NCBI RefSeq assembly: GCF_030035675.1
Contig: NC_084483.1
Coordinates: 1,860,501-1,924,500, forward strand
DNA from: Rhineura floridana
Taxonomy: Eukaryota > Chordata > Lepidosauria > Squamata > Rhineuridae
Direction of reading: 5' to 3'
DNA: 64,000 nt
The position numbers were made by a program, and so were the translations under genes. Positions within the stretch are counted from its first letter, which is position 1. Each line of letters opens with the position of its first letter. Under the pieces are notes generated by a model that saw only the letters and a program-made list of their open reading frames with translations, had not been told where the DNA came from and did not search any database. Of this stretch, positions 22,116-33,310 are shown one piece after another.

Positions 22116-22690
22116 AAAATATGAATCAATTATATGTCCAGCATGTCAGTCAACCCTTATGATTGTGTGGTGGCTGAGGATGATGTTCCTGTGGGTTCAA
22201 TACAAATTTCTCCAGCCCTCTACAAACACCTTGGCTGTCCACACTTCCTGACCAAAGCAGCAAGCCCCTCTGGGTGTGCCCCGACATGCAGCACTATCTT
22301 TGTCTGCCTCGGGGCCTCTTAGACACAGCATGATTAGGTCTGCCAGTTGCACTGAGTCAGCAGTGGGTCACAGGTGGCTCTCTTCCCCCTTGTAATGAGC
22401 GGGGGGATCTGGTGTCCATGGCAGTTCAGAGTCCATGTGCTTCTGCAGGGAGGGGTGAATTGGTGACATGGAGTCCCTTTCACCTTCTTCACAGGCCCTG
22501 CTTCAGATTCCTCCCGCCAGCAGAGTACTCCAGATTGAAGATGGCATTGTGCATGCAAGTGACGGGGGAACCAAGTTGATAGGCTAAACGGCACCATACA
22601 GCCCACTCATAGCCTGTAATGTGTCCCTCACCAGCTCCATGCAACGGCCCCCATAGCCCAGGCACTGCCCATGAGCTCAGGTGAACAGCC
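22116..22690. other. Unassigned sequence next to the ECI1 retrocopy
   Basis: Richer in G+C than its surroundings. On the minus strand it lies just 3' of the ECI1-like coding remnant, so it may be the old 3' untranslated region of the same transcript. I see no poly(A) tract that would mark the end and no protein family I recognise. Confidence 0.35.
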
Positions 22691-23480
22691 CCCCCCCAGG
22701 CACAAAAATTGTGAACAGAGTACCTGGAGATGAAATGTACAATGATCTAGATGTGAGCTTCATGATGCGTCAGCAAGTGGTTCACTGTTGACTTCTGCAT
22801 GGAGGATTTGGACATTTGGCGAGCATGGTCTGGAATGGCCAGCCACTGGATCATCACCTCTGCAGCTACATTCTAGATCTTCTCCTCAGATGCTAACTCA
22901 TCCACAATGCCAACTTTGAAGGCATCAGGGTCAGAGTAGAGGAACCCCAGCTGGAGAGACCATTCCATGGCCCTGTGTTTATCATTTTGTCATTAAACCA
23001 GAAAGGGGTAACAATGTCTTCCTTTGTCTCATTCAGCCCAATGCTGTATTTGGGATTCTCAGCCATGATCCTGTAGTCACAAAACAGAGCTGTTAGGCAG
23101 CCGCCTGCAGGGCTGGAATCATTGATAGCACCAAACTGGAATTATACTGCATAATCCACATCTCCTGCATGGCCTTCTGTAGTGCTTTTAGCTCTTGTCA
23201 TACATCTTGGTGATGTCCGGTCCTGCAGAGAAGATCTGAGGGGTGGCTGAGGTCAGGATGACACCACAGCAGGCTTGATTATTGTCCAGATTTTCCAGGC
23301 CTATTGAAAATTCAGTCACAAACTCTAGGCTAAGGCTGTTAACAGGTGGGTTCTTCATCTTTATCACTACTATCCCTGTGCTCTCATCCAGCTCCGTAAG
23401 GATTTTGTTGTTGCTGAACAGTCTCCTAAGGACAGTCTGGCATCTGAGCCTGGGCAGCAGCTTGCCTATGATGAAATTTT
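22691..23480 (-). pseudogene. ECI1: Processed pseudogene of ECI1 (enoyl-CoA delta-isomerase 1)
   Basis: The minus strand reads through most of mitochondrial enoyl-CoA delta-isomerase 1, which moves double bonds during beta-oxidation of unsaturated fatty acids. Visible in order: a leader-like KLLPRLRCQTVLRRLF, LTELDESTGIVVIKMKNPPV, NSLSLEFVTEF, GVILTSATPQIFSAGPDITK, CLTALFCDYRIMAENPKYSI, GLNETKEDIVTPFWFNDKM, LQLGFLYSDPDAFKVGIVDE and WLAIPDHARQMSKSSMQKST. All sit in one block without introns, whereas the parent gene in vertebrates is split into several exons, so this is a retrocopy. A stop (codon at 23,188-23,190) follows MYDKS, frame changes occur there and near 23,100, and further stops lie towards the end. 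No poly(A) tail or target repeat is visible. Confidence 0.92.
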
Positions 23481-23494
23481 ACATGAAGGAATTG

Positions 23495-23665
23495 TATTTT
23501 ATAATACTACTTCTATACTGTCTTTCATTCCAGAGAGTACCAAAGCAGTTTACAACCAAAACAACATAACAATTAATCTTACAACAAATCAATAAAAATT
23601 ATCCATAAAAACAAATCAGTAAGATATTAGCATTAGGGTGTTAAAAACTGGAATTAACAGCCTGG
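23495..23665 (-). mobile_element. Antisense LINE 3' end
   Basis: TTTATAATACTACTTCTATAC, then CCAGAGAGTACCAAAGCAG and an A-rich run with AACATAACAATTAATC. This is the reverse complement of a diverged CR1/L2-type 3' end. Confidence 0.55.
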
Positions 23666-25034
23666 GAATGTCCAAACAAATAGATTAAGTTTGGGAAGCA
23701 TGCTGGAAGCACCCAACAGCTGGTGCCTGCCTAGGTTTCATACTGATATTTTCATAGGTGATAATCCAGAATGGAAAGAAAAGTATGCAGTGGGTGCTGT
23801 TCATGAGCAGACACCTGGAGACATATTTCGTTGTGGTGTTAGCATGCACAATGTCACACTCATTTCCATAGCGAGCAGAAACGAATGACTTATGGCATGA
23901 CTGCTTAGGAATCACAATGGGAGCTGTTAAATGCTGGCTATAACAACAAACCCACACCCAGATGAAGGCTTGCCACCGTCATGTGCTACAAATTGCTTTG
24001 AAACTACGTCTGAGAAACAGCATATCTGGAATAGGGCAATTTACTTATTTCTATCTGTTTGTAACAACAGATAGCAGGCTTTTTTTACTTGCTTAAAATT
24101 GTTCTAAAGTTCATTGAACAATTCTTTGAAGTTGACATTAAGAGACAAAAGCACAAAGACTTACACTAGCAATGAAGTATCTTCTGGCAGAGATTCAGTA
24201 AACTCAAACCATGCTTCATCTCTGGTTGTTCACAAAAATGTTAAGGGATTAAAGAACAATAGGGTAATTTCCAAAACCCAGTTTTGACATTTTATTAAAC
24301 AGGTGGGTATACAATAACATGCGAGCAAAAGGAGACACTGTCCAGGGAAAATCAGGACCATAGATCGCTTTTACAGAGATAATCCTGTAGTTTAGACATT
24401 ATATAAACTGAAAGCCTATTAATTGCATGTGTAGACCAATGTCTAATATAGTTCTAAATGTAACCAAAAGCCTGAATTCTAATTCTCTGACAAGTAATCT
24501 GAATTCTGTTTAATGGCAATTATTCAACTGTCATGCTAATATCCCAGAACCACCTTGGAAAGACATCTCAGCAGCTGGGATGCCAGATGATATCTCTGAC
24601 TCTCTTTCAGTATAAGAATCATTGAGCCAAGTCAAATGTTCTGAGGGTCACTTGGTTAAAATGCTCTCATGAGACGTCGACATCTCAAAATGTGTGTTGT
24701 GGAAGGATTTCCTCCAGCACAAAAGTATCCATGCCTGTCAGCCTGCCTTCTCCCTGAAGCTTGATACATGTTAGAAATGCTTCTTCATGGGGGAGATGAT
24801 GATGATGAATGAATCACCTTTCATGCAAGTCTCAGGGCTTATAAATGATGCCCCTCACACACGTAGTCGCATGAAGGTCTATCCCACTTTCATTCTGGTT
24901 ACTTCATATTTCTCCTCTTGTGCAAGGAGAGGAAAGGGAAAAGGAGGAGGAAACCTGCCAAAAATTCAGACAAATAGGTATAGAGGCTATTGTGCTAAGT
25001 GATTTTTCCTTCGTTATATATTAAAAAATAGTAA
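23666..25034. other. Unassigned
   Basis: Nothing recognised apart from short simple sequence. The stretch lies between the LINE end and the L1-like element. Confidence 0.5.
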
Positions 25035-27015
25035 AAAACTAGTCCCCCCCCCTCACCTACTTCCTTCTTGGAGGAACCGTATGTGAAGAAAAAAACGAGA
25101 CTTCCCAGGAGGATCACTCCGCCTGTGCTGCCTCTGAGACGGGCTCCTGTCTTGGATGAAACTTTTTCAGTTTTAAAACCAGTCAGAAGGGCTTTTTGAC
25201 TGGGGATAATTTCTTCCGGATAAGGAAGAAACGTAGAGATTTCCCACACAGCTTTGTTGTGTTTGTTGGAGACTGGAATTCATTAGAATTGTCTGTGAAA
25301 GAAGGTCTTCCAGCAGCTCGGACGGAGCTAGGATTTCTAGCTAGCTCAGCTGATTAAGTGAGCCGTTTCTTTTTCTTCAAAGAAAAATGGATTAACAGGC
25401 AAGCATTCTCCTGTCTACGCTCATTATTTTGTTATCTATACAGCTAAAGAGATTTGTCAAAGAACCAGCAATTAAGAAACCCTGGGTGAGTCATAACCTT
25501 CTCTTTTATTCACGGAACTAAGGGGAAGAAAATAAAAATAGCCTATCTTTTTTTTTTTATTGCAAAAAGCTGGCATGGAAATCAGCATTATAAAGATTAC
25601 AAACGGATGAGGGGTTTCTAATTGGAAGAGAATTTTTTTTTATTATTTATAAGACTTTTGAGTAATATATGTCTGAGACTATTTTTTCCGGTCTACTTTT
25701 TTCTTTTCTTTTTTTTGATGAATCTGCTCATTCTTTCTGCTACTAGTTATTTGGATGCTGTGAACTAAAGCTGTTTTTGCACTTCTGGACATATGAGAGA
25801 TAAGGAAGTCCGTGCTGTCTAGAGTGTGATGTCAGTTGGTTTGAAAGATTAACTCCTTGGTAACTGGATAAAGAAATAAACTGTTCTTTGCTTGGGACAT
25901 TGAAAATTGAAGGAGTTTTGTTCCTTTGGTTTTAAGAATGACAATTAAGAAGATGGTTGAGACCATGGATGTACAAGAAGGGACTTTATCTTTAGATATG
26001 TTTCAGAAAATAATGAATGGGATTAAGCTAACAAAACTAGAACTGAGAAATAACAGACAAGCGTTGAAAATTGAATTTGGCGAAATGAGACAGGAGCTGA
26101 AAGAAATTCAGGATTCTATGAGAAAGGAGAATAAAGATAGATCTGGAAAACCAAAAAAGGATGAAAGAAAAATTAAAGGCAAGGTTCAAACTATGGAGAT
26201 TGGATTAAATATGGACTTGGGAAAAGATTTGGGTTTCCTGGTTGTGATGGATCCTGGAGACAAATATTACGGTTTGGAACTCAGCGCTGTTCCTGAAGGA
26301 ATTGATGAAGAGATTGGAGATAAAGATATTATCGGTTCGAAAAAATTCTTGGACTGGAAGGATTTGATGGAACTTGAAATGGAGAAAGTTTACAGAATTA
26401 ATCCCTGTTTTGTGTCAATGGAAAAACCTTCAAGAGATGTGCTAGTGTATTCTGTAAAAAAGAGGAACAGAGATGCGGCTTTGCAACAATACTTCAGTGA
26501 TACGTTCGGAATTGATGGCAAGGAAATATCTGTGATAAAGGAAATTCCTATCAGACTCTTATTATATGACTATGACAGCAAGATTATTGAGTGCGTAAAG
26601 ATGGAAGATGGAAGATGGAACCAACACGGATAATGGAAGAAGAGCGATTTGAAATTACTGGACTTAGTAGACTTGATGAGTTGGATTAATTGACATGTCT
26701 ATCTAGAAAAAAATTGATGGACATATATCTCAAGGATTGGAAACTTCTCTTTGACTTTTTGTGGAAGAATAAAATGATATGATGTTAATGAGATTTGATA
26801 CCAACTAAGAAAACAGCTGGAGGAAGGTGATTTTATAATTTATCAAGAGACAGGTTTGTTATATATTATAGACTTATAGCTGAACTACGACAAATCGGAA
26901 GTCAATAGTTTTTTTTTATTATTGTATTAGTTATTAATTTGTGTTTTTTCTTTTTGTATTGTTTTGGTTTTGAAAATTTGAATAAAAATTAATTGAAGAA
27001 AAGAAAAAAAGAGAG
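25035..27015 (+). mobile_element. L1-type element with ORF1 but no ORF2 core (HAL1-like)
   Basis: A long leader (about 25,035-25,925), ORF1 at 25,926-26,633, a scrap resembling the last residues of L1 ORF2 (LMDIYLKDWKLLFDFLW near 26,717-26,770) and an L1-style 3' end with GAATAAAAATTAATTGAAG and an A-rich tail to about 27,015. The whole endonuclease and reverse transcriptase are absent. This is the layout of half-L1 elements, which depend on a complete L1 for movement. Target repeats were not clear. Confidence 0.7.
25926..26633 (+). CDS. L1-type ORF1 protein of the HAL1-like element
   Basis: An open frame of 235 residues. The real start may be the second ATG at 25,938 (MTIKKMVETMDVQEG). Residues about 20-75 are rich in L, E and K with a heptad feel and probably form the coiled coil that makes L1 ORF1p trimers. 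Residues about 150-225 resemble the RRM/C-terminal RNA-binding part (MELEMEKVYRINP, RDVLVYSVKKRNRDAALQQY, VIKEIPIRLLLYD). L1 ORF1p coats element RNA as a chaperone. The middle is shorter than in most L1 ORF1 proteins. The frame has no stop, so either the copy is young or the frame was kept while the element was moving. It is not a host gene as far as can be seen. Confidence 0.65.
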   Translation: MVLRMTIKKMVETMDVQEGTLSLDMFQKIMNGIKLTKLELRNNRQALKIEFGEMRQELKEIQDSMRKENKDRSGKPKKDERKIKGKVQTMEIGLNMDLGKDLGFLVVMDPGDKYYGLELSAVPEGIDEEIGDKDIIGSKKFLDWKDLMELEMEKVYRINPCFVSMEKPSRDVLVYSVKKRNRDAALQQYFSDTFGIDGKEISVIKEIPIRLLLYDYDSKIIECVKMEDGRWNQHG

Positions 27016-28419
27016 TGCTATGGTCTTTAATTGTTTGTTAGGAAAAAGTATGAATGGGAAAGAAGCAGCCCCTCCCCAATAGTCTAAACTCTCTACTTAT
27101 GCCCTGATACCAGAACTCCGAGGGGAATGACAACAAACGTGAAGAACAATTCTGTTTATGTACTTTAGCATCTCTCCCCTAAATCACTGTAATTGGAGCC
27201 GCCTTGGAAAATAATTCACTGTGATTGAAAGCTAGATCTGTCCATCAAAATGAAAGATCCCCCCCCACCTGTTCATCCCTCCCCTCTCCTTCGTTCTCCT
27301 CTCATCTACCTCCCTCCCTTCTCAAGCACTGGATGTATCTCCTGCCATTTTGTTTTATTTCTCAAAAAAGAAAAGTGCTGATGGAGGTGGACCACCCTTT
27401 TTCTTTTAAAAATGTGTTTAACTTTTTCAAAAAGAGTGACTTGGAAGCCCCATCTCCCTTGAGATGGCACAATCTGACTTGGGAACATGAGATTATTACT
27501 TGAATAACCCTGATTTGCCTCATTATCACACAGGGAGTGGATGCCACCCCTAGAACATGCTACATTACATTACAGGACATTTCTGTATGATTGCAGCTGC
27601 CCTTTTTCGAACCACCAGAATCATGGTCCTACAACATGACTGGCTCACAATAATACTTCACCCTATGCTTGTCTATTTTAGTATACAGATTGCATGGACA
27701 AAACATCAGTTGCACCACATACTTGTTTGTGTGAACCAGCTCAAGCATATCTAGATTGGATACAAGCCAATAAGAATTTAAAGCAAAAGTGCTTGTGGAG
27801 TCAGAGAAAGAAATGAGATAAAGGGTGGAAGGTTTGGTGTTTTCAAAGTTAAGTGGCTAGCAAGGAGATTTTTACCCGCATTGTATTTGAAATCCTCTCA
27901 TTTCCCTAAAGGAAAAGACGTGGCAAGCCAACTGCAAAAGTAGAAGCACTGGAACATAGGGACAATATTTTAACAATGTGCAGGTGTGACTTCTGCTGCC
28001 AACGGCAGATATGCATTGGGATTTGTAAAGGAGCTCTCTGTGCCAAACTGCAGGATCCCTTTTCTGTTTATAAAGAAACTATGTGGCTTCCATTTGGAAA
28101 TGAATCACTTTGTTCTGATTTATTCAGTTTATAAATGGAGATGTGTTTTGTTTTCTTTGGAAGGTTGAAATATTTTCAATCAGGCAAGTGATACATTCTG
28201 TCTAAAACAAGAGGGAAGAAAACCAGAATGCAATGCTTGATGAAAATTCATTTCCCATGTGTAATAACATTTGTGTGGGGTGGGGTGGGTGGTTGGAATT
28301 GAAGAAAAGAAGAAGTGAAGTCACATAAATGAATTGTACATTTGTGTTGCTTTTGAGATTTCATCGTTATGCCACTTATTGTTCACTGCTGGGTTCCTTC
28401 TTTTACAGATTTTACAGAG
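27016..28419. other. Unassigned
   Basis: No family recognised. Short C-rich and T-rich runs lie near 27,245-27,310. Confidence 0.5.
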
Positions 28420-28530
28420 TTCCTGTTTGGTAATTTTATTTTATTTTTAATATTGTTTTTATGGTTTTCTTTGGAAGCTGCTTAAACAATTTTCAATTAA
28501 AGTGGCAGGATATGAATGTTTTAAATATAA
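28420..28530 (+). mobile_element. Sense LINE 3' end, old
   Basis: TTTTATTTTTAATATTG, then GGAAGCTGCTTAAACAATT and AAAGTGGCAGGATATGAATG. This is the pattern of the last 100 bp of a CR1/L2-type LINE. Confidence 0.5.
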
Positions 28531-29309
28531 ATATCCATTTCACAGAAGAAAAACTGCAATGTTCAGAACTCCCACCCCAACAACAGGCAAAACACCTATA
28601 CCTTCACAAAAATAGGATGCTGTGGTGTCCATGGGTGCCATGTTGGAGACAGCAGTTGAATATGAACACATTATAAACTCAAGCTGATGAAAATGGGGCA
28701 CTTCCAACTACATCTAGGGCTAGTTCACACTTGATGGTGGCGCTTATGCAAGCACCTTGGAAGGGCATATGGACCATGTTCATATGGGGGTACTGTTTGA
28801 GATCCAACAGACATGGCCAGTGCAATCCTTTTATCTCAGAAAATTGCTGATGTGATTGCACAAGTTGTGTTGGCTACACATACAGTCCTCTAGTTTGAAG
28901 GTCTATCAGAACACAGTCCCCTGTTAGTAGATATCCTCAATTTGAGGGCTGCCCAGTCCAAGTCTGGTTTAAAAATAAGAAACCCTAGAAAGGGAAGGCA
29001 GGAACCCTGAAGCAGGATCTGGTCAGCAGACTGGGCAGATACGCAAGCCCCCTGATGTCTTCCCTACAGTGGTGAGAAGTGCTTATTTCTATTCAAATTA
29101 TAGTTAATGATTTCTAAATTTGTGCCAATACATATAATCCACCAAATGCAAATTTTTATGTAAATTGATGTCCTGTTTTTTCCTCTTTAGTGATGCAAAT
29201 CTTCTTTTTTTAGTAAGGCCATCTGAGGCATCCTGAATGTCAAATGACCTTCCTAGGCATTTCTGATGTCTTTTTGATATTATTTGCCCGGGCCTTCCAG
29301 CATGTCATC
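28531..29309. other. Unassigned
   Basis: Nothing recognised. Confidence 0.5.
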
Positions 29310-29510
29310 TAGCTGGTTTTAATCTGATGGTTTTTTAAATTGTTGTCTGCTTGTTTTATCATTTTATCATTGTGTTTGTTACTTCTCTTTTGTCATTATA
29401 CTTTTTATTTTTTTGCTCACTACTTTTATTATCTTAAAAGCCACCGTGAGAGAGTTTTTAAGCTGAAGTGTAGCATATAACTCTTTTAATCAACCAATCA
29501 GTCAGTCAAT
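29310..29510 (+). mobile_element. Sense L2-type LINE 3' end, old
   Basis: T-rich untranslated sequence, then AAAGCCACCGTGAGAGAGTT and a run of AATCA repeats. This resembles the hairpin-like GCCCTGAGAGC end of the L2 copy at 11.35 kb, more diverged. Confidence 0.55.
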
Positions 29511-30454
29511 CAAATGATTAATCATTTTTTGCCTTCCCCTGTGATATGTGGCTTAGGGCTATATTAGATATAACATTCAATGTGCCACTTCAAATGCCAT
29601 GCCCTTTAACAACTATAAATGGCATGCTATGGGGGTTGTGGGGAAGGAGCTGGATTCATTGGGATGAAGATGGATGGGGAGACGAGATCAACTCTTCTTT
29701 CCTCCACTGTTTTCTCAATGAAAATGCCCCCAAGGAGTTTCCCACTTTCAGTGAACAACTGCTGTGTGTGTGTGTGTGAATTTTCATTGCGATCATGGTG
29801 GGTGAGGAAAGGGTTAACCCCCTCGCAGATGCCATGGCCCCTAAGAAAATCTTTCTCTCTCTCCCCCCCCCCCATCTCCAGCAGTCCTAATTATGGGAAG
29901 CCAGGGTAATCCACGCTGGTTTAAGTATAGCCAGTGCAAAGATCCAAAACCGTCAAGGAGTGATGCTGCTCTTGGCTGAACTAGCCCTATTTTGGCAGAG
30001 GGAAAACAAACCTTTAAAATAAAGTTTGACTTACACCACCATTTTTGCTGATGCAAATTCTGCCAGGCTGCCAGGACACATGACTGAGGTGAACAGAGTT
30101 AAGATCCAGTGAAAGTCCCCCCTGCCAAGTCCTGGCACGCCCCTTTCTCCGGATTTATGCTGGCCTTGGATCAGCCCTGGCTGAGTCGAGGTAAGAGACT
30201 TCATGCTGATATATCTTTGGCTGGGACAGGATTAGGGATTTATGCTGGCATAGTCCTGGGTGAGCCAGAAATCCACCAGATCCTAAATTGCTCATCTTGG
30301 TGGATCTTGGGTTTTGATTGCTCCCTAAAGTAGTAACCCTGTGCCAGGGCTATACCATTTCAGACTGGTGGTGTGGCTCACATGATGGGCTGACTACTCC
30401 CCCCCAAAAAATGTTTCGTACACACAGGAAACTAGTATGTCAGAAAGAAAACTA
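29511..30454. other. Unassigned, with weak internal repetition
   Basis: A (TG) run lies near 29,763-29,780 and a C run near 29,862-29,872. Between about 30,155 and 30,270 the phrase TTATGCTGG or TCATGCTGA followed by CTGGCTGAG or CTGGGTGAG recurs three times about 40 bp apart, which suggests an old internal duplication. Confidence 0.45.
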
Positions 30455-32465
30455 AGTTTTATTATTTATTTATTATCTGATTTATATCCAGCCCTTCCTC
30501 CCAGCAGGAGCCCAGGGCAGTAAACAAAAGCACTAAAAACACTTTAAAACATCATAAAAACAGATTTTAAAATACATTAAACCAAAACATTCTTTAAAAA
30601 GTTTTCCAGACATCTTAAAAAAGGTTAAAAACATATTTTTTTAAAAAAAGGTTTAAAAACATATTGAAAAGCAATTCCAACACAGACATAGATAACTTAA
30701 AAGGTTTGTTGAAAGAAGAAGGTCTTCAATAGGTGCCAAAAAGATAACAGAGATATCGCCTCTCTACTATTTAAGGGTAGGGAATTCCACAGGGTAGGTG
30801 CCACCACACTAAAGGTCCATTTGCTATGTTGTGCGGAACGGACCTTCTGATAAGATGGTATCTGCTGGAGGCCCTCACCTGCAGAGTGCAGTGATAGATT
30901 TTATTTATTTATTTATTAAATTTGTTAGACGCCCATCTGGCAGGGGTTATCCTGCCACTCTGGGTGACGTACAATAAAATACAAATACATTGTACATAGA
31001 TTGGGTATATAAGGGATAAGACAGTGTTTCAGGTATTCTGGTCCCAAGCTGTATAAGGCTTTGTTCACCAAGACTAGAACCTTGAACTTGGCCCAGTAGC
31101 AACTGGGCAGCCAGTGCATGTCTTTCAGCAGCGAGGTGACATGTTGGCGATACCCTGCCTCAGTGAGTAGTCTCACCACCGCATTTTGCACCAGCAACCT
31201 CAAGGGCAGCCCCACATATAGTGCATTACAGTAATCGAGCCTGGAGGTTACCAGGGTGTGGACAACAATGGTCAGGCTATTCCGGTCTAGAAACAGCCAC
31301 GTAAAAGGCACTCCTAGCCACTGAGGTCACCTGGGCCTCTAGCGACAAAGATGGATCCCGGAGCACCTCCAGACTGTGGACCTGCTCTTTCAGAGGGAGT
31401 ATGACCCCATCCAAAGCAGGCAACTGACCAATTATCTAAACTCTGGAACCCCCAACCCAAAGTGCCTCCGTCTTGCTAGGATTCAAACTCAGTTTATTGG
31501 CCCACATCCACCCCACCACCGAGTCCAGGCAGCGTTCCAGGGCTTGCACGGCCTCTCCCTATTCAGATGTTACGGAGAAATAGAGCTGGGTATCATCAGC
31601 GCACTGCTGACATCTCGCCCCAAATCTCCTGATGACTGCTCAAAAAGGCTTCATATAGATGTTAAACAGCATGGGGGACAAGATGGTACCCTGCGGCACC
31701 CCCACAGCACAACTGCCAGGGGGGCAAAAGACAATCACCCAGTGCTATTCTCTGAAAACGACCTTGGAGATAGGATCAGAACCACTCTAAAACAGTGCCT
31801 CCGATACCCATCTCACCAATTTGGCCCATAAGGATACCTTGGTCAATGGTATCAAAAGCCACTGAGAGATCAAGAGTAACAGGGTCGCACTCCTCCTGTC
31901 CTTCTCCCCATAAAGGTCATCCATCAGGGAGACCAAGGCCTATTCAGTCCCATAACCAGGCCTAAATCCAGACTGGAATGGGTCAAGATAATCTGTTTCA
32001 TCCAAGAGTACTTGCAATTGCTGCGCCACAACCCTCTCAATCACTTTCCCTAAGAAGGGGGTATCTGCGACTGGTCGGTAATTGTCGCAGACCAATGGGT
32101 CCAGGGTGGGCTTTTTCAGGAGCGGTCGGATTACTGCCTCTCTCAGGGTGGCTGGAAACACTCCCTCCCGCAATGATGCATTGACCACACCCTGGATCCA
32201 CTCGGTCAAACCCCCTCAGCAAGCTTTAATAAGCCATGAAGGGCAAGGGTTGAGAGGATACGTTGCTGGCCGCATCACTGCAAGCACCTTGTCTATGTCA
32301 TCAGGCCGCATCAACTGAAACCGTTCCCAAGAAATTGCATCAGATGTTGCACTGGACATCTCACTGGGGATTACAGTAGATGTGGATGGGACATCAAGAC
32401 TGCTATGGAGGTGAGCAACTTTACCCTCAAAGTGCCTTGCAAACAATTCACAGTGGGCCTAACTA
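30455..32465 (-). mobile_element. Antisense L2-clade LINE, 5'-truncated, with a nested insert
   Basis: The left edge is the A/T tail (TTTATTATTTATTTATTATC), followed by the 3' untranslated region, the L2 C-terminal block and the RT. On the minus strand, reading from 32,446: FQLMRPDDIDKVLAVMRPAT and LNPCPSWLIKAC, then VVNASLREGVFPATLREAVI and LLKKPTLDP with FQSGFRPGYGTE (32,209-31,940), and DYCNALYVGLPLR with LHWLPS-like strings at 31,311-30,925. Several frame breaks lie between these blocks. It is a different subfamily from the copy at 9.6 kb, since the 3' ends differ. A 95-bp insert at 30,901-30,995 splits its 3' untranslated region. Confidence 0.85.
30901..30995 (-). mobile_element. 95-bp insertion of a LINE 3' end with target repeat
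   Basis: A short antisense L2-type 3' end (TTATTTATTTATTAAATTTG, CGCCCATCTGGCAGG) is flanked on both sides by ATAGATT (30,894-30,900 and 30,996-31,002). It lies inside the 3' region of the older antisense L2. Such a very short 5'-truncated end, with a 7-bp target repeat, shows an insertion by target-primed reverse transcription. Confidence 0.85.
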
Positions 32466-33104
32466 AGTTAGTATTCTAATACTAAGTTAGTATTCTTCTC
32501 CCCGGCATCTACATTTCTATGGGCAAATAAAAATTATTTTATTTTGTATAGAGAAGCATCCTGACATGTTAACCACCTCAGTGAGAATCAGTCCTGAGGT
32601 ATGATGTAAGCAAGCAATTTGATCACTATAGTTTTGCTTTTAACAATCAAAATTAAAAGTAGTTGGTAATACTTCCATTAACTTCAAAATTCTTTCTATA
32701 CTTTTTTATACCTATATTGAATTAATTTAGATCAAGATCTGATCTGAATTCTGTGGGATATACAATATCTAATGTGCATCTAAGTTTGTGGCCTTCTGAA
32801 ATAAAATGCTGATCAAGTTCCACAAAAAAAGTGACTGAATGATTAAAATGGTTCAATGTCTAATTGGTTGGCAATTATACAGTGGCCATCTGATGCCCTA
32901 ACTTGGGAAGAATAGTCAATGAAAGCAAGACAAATGTTTCCAAGAGGAGCAAATTAGAACATAAAGTTCTAATAAAATGCTAAAGTAAGTATTACAAAAG
33001 AAAAGAAAGGAAGACTACCTGAAAGTCTTTTACTAATGTTTGTTCATATAAGATATTTGGGCAGCATAGTTTTCAATAAGTTTTTTTAATGTGAAATATA
33101 AAGG
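32466..33104. other. Unassigned, with a small duplication at the left
   Basis: ACTAAGTTAGTATTCT occurs twice in near succession at about 32,463-32,498, separated by four bases. No family was recognised in the rest. Confidence 0.5.
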
Positions 33105-33310
33105 TAAAGGTGTCCCCGCACTTGTAGTGCAAGTCGTTTCCGACTCTTAGGGTGACGTCTTGCGACGTTTTACTAGGCAGACCTATGGGGTGGAATTGCC
33201 AGTTCCTTCCCTGGCCTTTCTTTACCCCCCAGCATATGCCGGGTACTCACTTTATGGACCACGGATGGATGCAAGGCTGAGTGGACCTCGGGCAACAGTT
33301 GTAAACAAAA
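33105..33310 (-). mobile_element. Sauria-type SINE, 5'-truncated
   Basis: The left edge AAAGGTAAAGGTGTCC is the reverse complement of the ACCTTT-repeat tail of squamate Sauria (Squam1) SINEs. It is followed by CTTAGGGTGACGTCTTGCGA and, further right, TACCCCCCAGCATATGCCGG and GGATGCAAGGCTGAGTGGAC, all in the order found in that family. The tRNA-like head at the right is missing or too diverged to see. Confidence 0.8.

Noticed and set aside
24993-27020. GTGCTA as target repeat of the L1-like element
   Set aside because: Only six bases shared and the left copy lies about 40 bp before the apparent start; too weak to claim.
31376-31831. 151-residue plus-strand frame
   Set aside because: Antisense shadow of the minus-strand L2 LINE.
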